Shown here: piece after piece, positions 48,070-64,000 of the stretch
Numbering within the stretch: the stretch's first letter is position 1
How the letters are laid out: the number at the start of each line of letters is the position of its first letter
Source of the DNA: Thamnaconus septentrionalis
Lineage: Eukaryota; Chordata; Actinopteri; Tetraodontiformes; Monacanthidae
Assembly (NCBI GenBank): GCA_009823395.1
Contig: CM020501.1
Coordinates: forward strand, 26,997,861-27,061,860
Length of the DNA stretch: 64,000 bases
Direction: 5' to 3'
Made by a program: the position numbers and the translations under genes
The notes under the pieces: generated by a model
What the model was told of the DNA's origin: nothing
The model's input: the letters and a program-made list of their open reading frames with translations, nothing else
Databases searched by the model: none

Positions 48070-48590
48070 AGGCAGCGCCATTGACTGTACGTAAAGGTGG
48101 GCGGAGCCATCGTGGCGTCACCCGCTGGTTCGCCAATACCCGTTTTGAAGCCTCAAGATTGATTTCATGGTCAGCGCCACCTTGAGGTTCCGATTGGTTT
48201 TGAAACATCCATATTTGGATGTGTGGGTGGTACCTAAGTTGGGCAATGACAAACAACTGTCCACCCACTGGTAAAGTGAATACAGTTAGCTACCAATCTG
48301 GAGCTGCGTGCACAACCTTACCGCCATTTTACTCAAAATTAGACCAAAAAGTTTGTTTTTTTTAAATAAAGTTTAATATGTAGGAATTTCGCCCTTATTT
48401 CCATATTGAGAGCCATTTTTGGTATTTTTGCAACCAGTTTTGGCAGCCCCTGCTGGCCAAATGATAGAAGACAGTTTTTTTTTTTTGGCGCTACAGCATT
48501 TGCCTCCTTTGTGAAACCAAAATCTGCCAATATTCATATACAATCCATGGGGCCGCACCCACTGGTGCATAACCACAAACATTAAAAGTT
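48070..48590. repeat. Dispersed repeat family B, copy 1
   Basis: It shares ordered blocks with 58955-59320: ggtgggcggagccat, tccatatttggatgtgtg, gccattttactc ... ttagaccaa, tgagagccattttt. Nature unknown. Confidence 0.55.
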
Positions 48591-51067
48591 CAACATAAAC
48601 ACATTAGGCCTTGTATGTTTTTGATGAATTGGCAAATCATCACCTGCATTGGTGTGTCTATCACAAAAACTCCTTCCACTGAAGTTAATTTGGGAGAAAA
48701 AAAAAAACAAGCTAAGCAGTGCTCAGAATTATTAAACCCCACATGCAAGTCGCCATGAAGTGTACAGGGTACAGTGATTGAGTAATGGCAGCATATATAT
48801 TTTTGACAAAAGGCACTAAGGCCTAATACCCAGCCCTGACTTTCCATGACACTTTTATGTAACATGCATGTGAAAATGTTTCCCTTCAACATCAAACGCA
48901 ATCTTCAATGTATGTCCAACTTAAAAAAAAACAACACAAAAATGATTTGTTTTGCTGATATATTATATACGCTCCACTTGTATTCTGTAAATGCTGTAAA
49001 GAAATTGTCTGTATTTATTAGATGTGGTATATTTGTGTCTGGATATCATAAAATTCTGATTTGTACCCTTTTATGAACCTCTAGACAGCCTGTACAAATG
49101 TTAATTTTAAAAAAAAAAGATAAATTCCTTTATAAGCTATGTGTTGTTTTCCTCTCACTGTCTCATTGCATCAGACATTTCCACCCCCACACTTGATGAC
49201 CTTTAGCCAGTGAGAGGATTCAGAAAGACGGCGCAACCGAAGCTGTGTTCCTTAGGGGAGCTACAAAACTGAGAAAAAGATAAAACAAAAAAGAGCCCAA
49301 CTCTAATTTTACCTCCATTCTTTCTCGAGAATGTGAACAAAAAGTAGTCCTTGGAGGATGTGCCGTGGCATTAGGAGTGTGCACACACGCACAGCTCTGG
49401 CACACTCAAGGCTCAGCAATGTTTGCATCATTCCTATTTACTACTTGACAGATTCCAAAAGATATTGTAACCTAGAGGAGCTACCTTGACTGAACTGACG
49501 TGTGTGTAACTTTCTAAAACCGTATTGGCGATGCTGCAATAATGAGACTCCCTCGTCAGACAGACGGATGACTGAAAGTCCCGTCGAAGATTAAAGGAGA
49601 ACGCTTCACAGAACATCAGTACCGAGTTTAAGGTATGCGGGTTCTAAAGATTTTGCTTGTTTGTAATTAAGACATATATTATTGTATTGTGAATTAACAT
49701 GTTTACACATATGAAGGAAAAAGCACTTTTAATTAAGGACAACTAATAAATTAGGTTACAGGCTCAGCAGCACTGGGCAGCAAAATACAAATCACAAAAG
49801 ACACAAGAGCAAATGACTATACACAGCAGTTAAACAAACAGCGATACTCAGGACCTCCCACGCTGTTACTGAAAGATCCAAAAAGAGAGATTTTATCTCT
49901 GAATAAGGAATAATATTAAGCCCAGTCTTGGCCTCTTTCCCATTACAACTGGATAAAAATGATAATTTTGGAGGTGTTAGGGCACTACTACTACTACTAC
50001 TTTTAAACATTGAAAGAATTTGGGGTTCTTATTTTGAAAGCCATTTTTATATGAGGCCCAGCCTTGGCCTCTTGTCCATTGTAGTGAATAAAAATTACCA
50101 TTTTCAAGGTCTTAGGGTATTATTTTTTAAATAAATAAAGAGTTTTATTTTGATAGGTCTTGTTCTAGGCCATTAAAGGAGTAAAAGATCATTTGGATGG
50201 ACTACAAAGGGACACATTCTGCATATACTTTCGGGAAAGGCGAAGATGTTTTGGAATGATGGGTGGGCCATGGAAGAGCCAATCACAACCCTCCACTTCC
50301 AGGATTGGCACTCACAGCACGCCGCCAAGGAACCTTTTGCTCAGGTTAAACTGCAAATATTCCAACGTTCAAAACCGTCCTTCCTATCAAAAGTTGCTAA
50401 CCGCTCCTGCTAGCTTCTCACGACGAATGTAGCGTGAAAACATGTAAAACCCCAGAAGTTCCAGCCGCCTTGAAAGGTTACGAAAAAACTTTGTTTTGAC
50501 AGACTTTCAAAAAAGATTGCGAGAGCATCTGCTTCAGGCCCGTGAATACTTGACGGCAGATGCCGCCGCCGCCGCCCGCGAGCCCCTGACCTTTCAGCGT
50601 TCTTTCCCGCAGCCAAATTAAAGCAGCACGCAGGAAGTCTGTTTGAAATGCCACTACCGAACGTCCTCCCAATTAGCCTGAGCCCCTCCCCCGCAAAAAT
50701 GTGTCGCAAAACTAGCGGATGAAAGACGACAAAATGCCACGACAACAAGCGATGCGTCTCTTGATGGGACCCTGGAGGGAGCTGGCTTTAGACTGATCCG
50801 CTTTATGTTGAATTGATTTTTATTTTTTATTTATTTTATTTTTTTTTTATCTGTGTGTGTGTGTGTGTGTTTGTGCTTGTGTCTGAACCTTATCGACGTT
50901 GGCCACTGCACAGCAGGCCTACAACTGCAGTCCAGCCTCGCGTCACGTGGCCCGCCGTGCCCTCATTCTGCTGGGGTAACGTGCACGAGCGCTCTCGCAT
51001 GTCTGCCTCCGGGCTGCGGACGCCTTTCATCGGCGAATGACCGCAGTGAGCGCACGCTCTCACAGAC

Positions 51068-51068
<1 letters not shown>

Positions 51069-51107
<39 letters not shown>
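51069..51107. repeat. GA dinucleotide microsatellite
   Basis: About 19 GA units in the anos1-sulfatase intergenic DNA. Confidence 0.95.
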
Positions 51108-51111
<4 letters not shown>

Positions 51112-52489
51112 GGGTGATGAGAGAGCGAGAAAGATATGAGCGGGAGAGCTCCGAAAATAGCCACATTTTGATTAGAGAGGCTGGAAATATATTCCTGCGG
51201 TTTCACCTCGTGGGTTCTGCGGCCAATAATGTTTTAGTCGGGAAAGAAGAGATGGCGAGGACAAGGTCACGACCTCCGTTGTATTCGGCTTGGTTTTTGA
51301 CAATGGGCAACAGTCATTATGAAGAGAGCGGCTGCCGATTGATTTGGTCACTGTGTGAGGTTGGGCGGTGCTGCTGTGACGCTGCAATTTCCCTCATGGA
51401 TTAGCCTCTTGACTCTTGAAAAGATTTATTCTCCAAAAAAACAAAACAAAAAAAAAAAAGGCTGACTTGAATAAAAGATTGACTCACAAGTGGAGGAGGG
51501 TGACAGGTATGGCCGGTCGCCAGGACGCACAGCTGAAAAGCAAAGCAAACAAACAAATGAAAATGGCATAAGAAAAATGCTTTGCTAGAAAGACATTTTA
51601 AAGAACAAAACAAACAAACGAAAAAAACATGATAATGATAGAAAATGGGCAGACTGTGGGACCCTTAGTTGCTCCACTGTTAAACCTGGACCCACAGGTT
51701 TTCAGAGAACAAATCGAAGCATCCTAAATAACACAATTACCAGGACTAAGCTGGTGTTCTTCGTCCTTTCAAGACAAACTATGTGTAAAACTATGTGATT
51801 ATTAGAATCCAGGAAACACACCAAACACTCCTCTCTGCTTGATTAGGTTTCATCAATTAAGCTTAAAGACATCAAACAAAGACTGAAAGTAAAATTTCCC
51901 TCCTGTCAGAATGTTTGTAAATACAACTGGCACCACCAAAGTTGCGCTGCTGCCGTTGCACTCTTCAACCGCCAGATGGGGATGTTGACCATGACACTGA
52001 ACGACGTCTTGGCGAAAACCTTTCAATCAGACAAAACACGTCCGCCAGTCTTATCATTATGTCGTCTCGTCACGACAGACCGAAGGCGCGCTTGCTCGAC
52101 TTGTTTGGACGGATTTCGGTCCTCAGTGGTGACTGGCAGGTTGAACGCTTCATTTGTCATCAGTCACTTAAGGTAACAATAGCAGCTTAATTGTTTAATA
52201 TCAATTGATATCAAGATCAATGATCCTCGACCAGCAATTGGAGGATCAACGAGCTGATTATATGAATATAAAACAATAATTTAATTGTTTACTTCTTCAA
52301 AATGAGTGTCTTTTAAACCAGATTTAATTCATTATATTTAAAATTATTATAATAATTATTATTATTACCGCTACTGGTAAGTGCAGTCTTCATTTAATTA
52401 TAACGGGCGCAACGTGTCCTATAATTGAGCACTTTTCAACATTACACCGTTCAAACAGTGGATTAATTTGACGCGACGAACAAAGTTCG

Positions 52490-52590
52490 CTCTCGCGAGA
52501 CTGGCGGCGGCTCCCTCTGCGCACGCGCGCACGCGGCGTTTGAATCTTGCTCTGTTCCGGCCACAGCACTGCTTTGCAGGAACGACAGGT
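52490..52590 (+). promoter_or_regulatory. Candidate promoter and non-coding first exon of the sulfatase gene
   Basis: A short GC- and CpG-rich patch (gcgcacgcgcgcacgcggcg) is followed by aggaacgacag and gtaggg at 52589, a possible donor. The coding exon 1 region has an acceptor (ctcctcag) at 53277 only 17 bp before the ATG, so at least one upstream non-coding exon is expected. Linking the two is inference. Confidence 0.35.
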
Positions 52591-53294
52591 AGGGGGGAAT
52601 GAAATAGGTCGACGTCACGCCTCTCACTCCTGTAAAGGACTAATAGCGTTACCAAAAAGTGAGTTTACTTCCTTCGCCTTAAATGAACACTCAGAGCTCA
52701 TGGGGTCATGACGTAGTTTGTGCTTGTAATTAAAAGGAAAACGACAAACACAAAAAAACGACAACAGCAATAAACAAACGAATCTTACCTTGTAAGTAGC
52801 TCTCAGTTTTGTTTCGATAGTAATGAAAGCAAACAAATCTTGCCATGCAAGTAAATCAAGGAGACAAACCACTCCTCTTTGTGAATCACAATTGCTATTG
52901 TGTTTAAATAAACATGCAATACGTTAATTTGGAAACAGTGATTCTAAGTACTTCTGCCACCAGCTTCACAAACTGACAAATGTCAACTCTGTTTTTGCAC
53001 ACGCAAATGGTGAAGGATACAGACATACAGTCATAACTGTGAAGCGTCAATGCGAAAACAAGGTTTAATAATAATTAATATTTCCATTGCTTGTTTTCCC
53101 GGGTTTTTCAGGAAGTTTATTTCAATTGCATGGAAAATCTACAGTGTGTGTACTTATTGTTCATTAACCACGATGTATGCAGCACACCACGGTACTGTGG
53201 ATGGCTGAGCGTGTCCTAATCAGGTGACCTTTAGACCTCCAGCTACTTTGGTCAATAAAAAGTGCTCTCCTCCTCAGTTGTGTGCTCAGACAAC

Positions 53295-60220
<6,926 letters not shown>

Positions 60221-60272
60221 CTGAACCTTCAATTCTGATGTTATGTTAATTCACTGGACAAAATGATGTGAG

Positions 60273-60411
<139 letters not shown>

Positions 60412-60414
<3 letters not shown>

Positions 60415-60766
60415 CAAGAAGGTCCTGGGTTTGATTCACAGCAAGAAGGTCCCTGATTGACCTTTCTGTGTGGAGTCTGCATGTTCTCCCTGTGTCTGCG
60501 TGGGTTCTCTCTCCGGGTTCTCCGGCTTCCTCCCACAGTCCAAAACATGCATGTGAGGTCAATTGAACATTCTAAATTGTCCGTAGGTGTGCATGTGAGT
60601 GTGAATGGTTGTTTGTCTCGATGTGGCCCTGCGATGAACTGGCCACTTGTCCAGGGTGTCACCCTGCCTTCGACCCTAAGACAGCTGGGAGAGGCTCCAG
60701 CAGACCCCCGTGACCCTGAATAGGAATAAGCGGGCATAGAAGATGAATGAATGAATGAATGAATGA
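60412..60766. mobile_element. Ubiquitous teleost repeat with ATGA tail, copy 2 (longer)
   Basis: It includes tctgcatgttctccctgtgt, ttcctcccacagtccaaaac, gatgaactggcc, gagaggctccagcagacccc and ends in a gaatgaatgaatg tail. It shares the right half with 24609-24805. The left edge has a 27 bp tandem duplication (cagcaagaaggtcc). The element sits between the CA and TA arrays. Confidence 0.75.
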
Positions 60767-60773
60767 AATGAAA

Positions 60774-61240
<467 letters not shown>

Positions 61241-63647
61241 TTTTTTTTTTCTCAGTGAAATCATTTTGATTATATTTTCTATGACTAAATATCTCAGCTT
61301 TTTAAAAGAGGCTTCTAAACTGGTGACTTGGAGAGAAAGAATTACAATTACTCATGGAGTGCAATACTGCAAGATTTGGTATCAACATGATACCACGTAA
61401 ATGCAAATCAACTATTACCGAAGGTGGATGTATCTTCAAACGATTTTGATGACTTTTCAGTGTTCTTTGGGTTTTTTTCCCTGTGAATTATTGATTAATT
61501 AAAACCAAGGACAAGAAGTTGCTCAGATCTTTCAGGTGAAAAAAATGTTTTTACGCACCATTCCTCTGTGCCTTTCTCACCCTATGGAAGCAGTCTAGGC
61601 AAAGTGGTGGCAGTTTACTCCTTTAAGTTATTTTCCATTTGGAATTTAGTATTGTCGCATTCATTTTGTGAAAAATAAATAACATTCCAACTTTACCTGT
61701 CGTAGTTTAAATATAGTCATCAATTCAGACAGATCATATTACCATTACAATGGTATCAATCAACACCAACACCAATGCTGGTATCTATAATCTTAATTAA
61801 TATGTGTACACCACTACTCCTGCCCGCCTACATTCCGTTTAGTCTGACCTTTTTTTTTTGTCCTCTAACTGCAACTTTGTCTTGTTTGACCATGAAAAAT
61901 ATTGGCAAATGTGAAATTTGTAATGTGATGATTAAAAGGGTGCTTTTGTTCAATGTGTTTCATTACCTGGCGGGCATGTAAAAAAAAAAAAAAACAGTGT
62001 TTAATGAACCCATTAAAAACACTCGCACACCACATTACATTTCCCTTATGGGCACGGCGACAGGTCAAAGGTCGACATCCCATTAACTGTCACATGTCCA
62101 AGCATGTGACAGTTCTGTGCGTTTGACTCATCCCCCCCCCCGGGGGAGCGGCGAGCAGCAGCGCACCGCTGTCTGTTTATCAATCGATCTCAAACAACGG
62201 CGTCAATGCGGAATATAAACAAAAACAAATGCCTGTGTCTTCATCCGGAAAATGAACCAGTCTCACTTTAGGTACCAAATGGAAACAGGGGAGACGCTAA
62301 TGATTCCATTGTCCTTCGACCTCTAAAGCTAAAATAAAACCAAATTAACTCCTGTCGCCAAAACAAAAGTAAAAAAAAAACAAACAAACATAAAAATCAG
62401 AGGAAGCAAAGCACAAGCGGTCAGACAGACACACAACCGAATGCACAATTAAGTCCCCAGGGCTGAAATAAACAAAAACACCCACAGCTACATGGAAGTA
62501 AAAAGAGACTTTGACCATCAGACGTAAAACTACGATTCAAACACTAATTAATTTCAGCGTCCGAGAGGAAAATGAGGTAATCTTGTTTTTTTGTTTGTTT
62601 GTAAGTAATTGATTCTGCACTTCTTGATCTTTTTTTACATGCAGTGGATAAAATAAAATGTGTGAAATGCAAAATCTAGAGCCACAGCTAAGTGAGTAGA
62701 TAATCTATTGATTATTTTCTGGAATTCCACTTATAAATGATCTGAATAGGAGGAAATAGGAAAAGTAAAATTATAAAAAAAAGACAGAAAATGTCAACAA
62801 TAATCCCAAAATTTTATTAAAGTAAAAGGAAATACTGTGGAACACAACGGCTGAACCAGTGTTTAGTGGAGTATTTAACTAGAACAGTCCCAAAGATGAT
62901 CATCCTCATATTCAGTTTCCACTTTTCCCAGTATGTTTCACTTTTTCATGTACTTTTTTTGTGTTTTTGTGATCTATTTAGTCAGAAAAAAGTCAATGGT
63001 TCATTAAAGTACATTACCTGAACCATTGCTGTCCATTCAGAGACTGAGTGAGGAACAATGTGTCATTTTTCCTTTGGCTCACCTGGTCTTCTTTGTTAAA
63101 GTGCTCGTGTAATCCCAACCCTGTGAACTACAGTTATGTCACAACTATCTTTTTGCCCCCTGTGTGTGTTGCAGTGCAAAAGAGAAAACATAATCAAACA
63201 CTTCCTCACAGAATTTTACAAAAAAGCTCACTTGAAGAAACTTTTTGACTGTTTAGAACTTTTCTTCTAAGTGTTGTTTACCAAGTGGGAACAATTAGAT
63301 GCTCAAAAAAATTACAATAGATGCATTCTATACACAAAAAATAGGGGTTGTATTCTCCATTTCTAGAATGATCTAAATAGCTTCTTGCTCTGATTATTTT
63401 TTTCTCTTCCTTTAGGTGTCACTTGGTAACCGACTCCAAACAATCTCCCTTGTTTTTCATTCAGTCATTTGTGAAATCTCTCAAATGGCTACACCTGCAA
63501 GGGAGATATCATTTTAACAGTGCGAACAGCTAACTGATCCAGTAGCTTTTTCAATTCTCTTTCACTCTTTTATCCGCTTACACCGAAAAAATAAAACGGG
63601 TTGGCACATTACACGCGTTTTGATGTCTTGGCAACACCCGAGAAGCA

Positions 63648-63653
63648 TTTATT
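63648..63653 (-). terminator. pnpla4: Candidate poly(A) signal of pnpla4
   Basis: TTTATT on the plus strand is AATAAA on the minus strand, about 150 bp after the stop codon at 63805-63807. Confidence 0.4.
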
Positions 63654-63804
63654 AGGATTTCTTTTTCTTTGAACGTACCCCACGTCTTAAAAGAAATACT
63701 TTGCGCTAATAGAATAACATTCAATGAAACATGAATACTGTAAAAAAAAAACGTAAAAGTCTCTCAAACAATCGTCCCTTGTTCATGGTCCGCCGCGGTT
63801 GTTG

Positions 63805-63936
63805 TCAGCTCGTCCAGGCCTCCCTACGCAGGAACCTCACGGTATCCTTGAAACCGCCCTTGTACAACGACTGCATGCGGCCGTGGCTCGGGGGAAGCAG
63901 GCACTGGTTCAGCCGTTTCAGGTTCTCCATGGAGAA
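63805..63936 (-). CDS. pnpla4: Last coding exon of a patatin-like phospholipase, probably pnpla4 (partial)
   Basis: On the minus strand, an acceptor gattctcaccctcag ends at 63937 and is followed by 43 codons and a TGA stop (63805-63807). The peptide starts FSMENLKRLNQCLLPPSHGR and ends YKGGFKDTVRFLRREAWTS. The pattern LLPP-x-x-x followed by a Y-x-x-G-F/Y-x-D-x-x-RFL helix is the C-terminal end of patatin-domain proteins of the PNPLA1-5 group. PNPLA4 has little sequence after it, as here, and is a neighbour of STS and ANOS1 in human Xp22.3. Family role: acylglycerol and retinyl ester hydrolysis or transacylation. The catalytic Ser and Asp lie in exons outside the window. A different PNPLA member is possible. 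Confidence 0.65.
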   Translation of the reverse strand, partial: FSMENLKRLNQCLLPPSHGRMQSLYKGGFKDTVRFLRREAWTS

Positions 63937-64000
63937 CTGAGGGTGAGAATCCGAGAGCTTCAAATAAGCTTTAGCTCGATAGCTTGGGTTTAACATTTTT

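Larger units (their letters stand above)
47370..53277. other. anos1 3' flank and intergenic DNA before the sulfatase gene
   Basis: About 5.9 kb without a gene. AATAAA occurs at 48365-48370 (inside a repeat) and 49745-49750, so the anos1 3' UTR end is open. It contains a dispersed repeat at 48070-48590, a GT run near 50846-50870, a GA run at 51069-51107, and a GC-rich, CpG-containing patch at 52490-52590. Elsewhere I see nothing definable. Confidence 0.55.

Noticed and set aside
53262..53294. Upstream start of the sulfatase (adds 11 residues)
   Set aside because: The codon at 53262 is GTG and it lies before the acceptor at 53277; the ATG at 53295 gives a proper signal peptide.
63940..64000. 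Extension of the pnpla4 exon to the window edge (LNPSYRAKAYLKL...)
   Set aside because: The frame stays open, but a good acceptor (ttctcaccctcag) lies at 63937 and the sequence beyond it does not resemble the family; kept as intron.

Overview
The window is nuclear DNA of a vertebrate, almost certainly a ray-finned (teleost) fish. The genes have long GT-AG introns. The proteins match vertebrate families exon for exon. The non-coding DNA is full of teleost-style dispersed repeats, short inverted-repeat transposons, LINE scraps and very long CA, TA, GA and TTA microsatellites. I see no operon, ribosome binding site, prophage, CRISPR array or tRNA. The species cannot be named from this sequence.

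Layout. (1) 389-9623, plus: the last three coding exons of fgf14, an intracellular fibroblast growth factor homologous factor; earlier exons lie left of the window. (2) 9624-31900: probable fgf14 3' UTR, then about 18 kb without a convincing gene, holding repeats, LINE remnants and two orphan exon-like segments (17654-17715, 21882-22024). (3) 32018-47369, plus: a complete 14-exon anos1 (anosmin-1, the KAL1 protein) that splices without a frame break to 666 residues. (4) 53295-60220, plus: a complete nine-coding-exon sulfatase of the steroid sulfatase/arylsulfatase H/L group, 578 residues, with every expected active-site residue present. (5) 63805-63936, minus: the last coding exon of a patatin-like phospholipase, most likely pnpla4; the rest lies right of the window.

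The three right-hand genes (anosmin-1, STS-type sulfatase, PNPLA4-type lipase) are neighbours in human Xp22.3, so this looks like an old syntenic block. fgf14, which is on another human chromosome, sits to its left. The genes do not form a pathway: one tunes sodium channels, one is a secreted heparan-sulfate-binding matrix protein for neuron migration, one is a membrane sulfatase of the secretory pathway and one a probable lipid hydrolase.

I found no undescribed multi-gene system. The observations most worth a second look are a GT microsatellite that forms the whole 3' end of anos1 intron 7, nested inverted-repeat transposons in sulfatase intron 1, a repeat family carrying a Myb/SANT-like reading frame, a palindrome-built inverted-repeat element at 8197-8578, and the two orphan exon-like segments.
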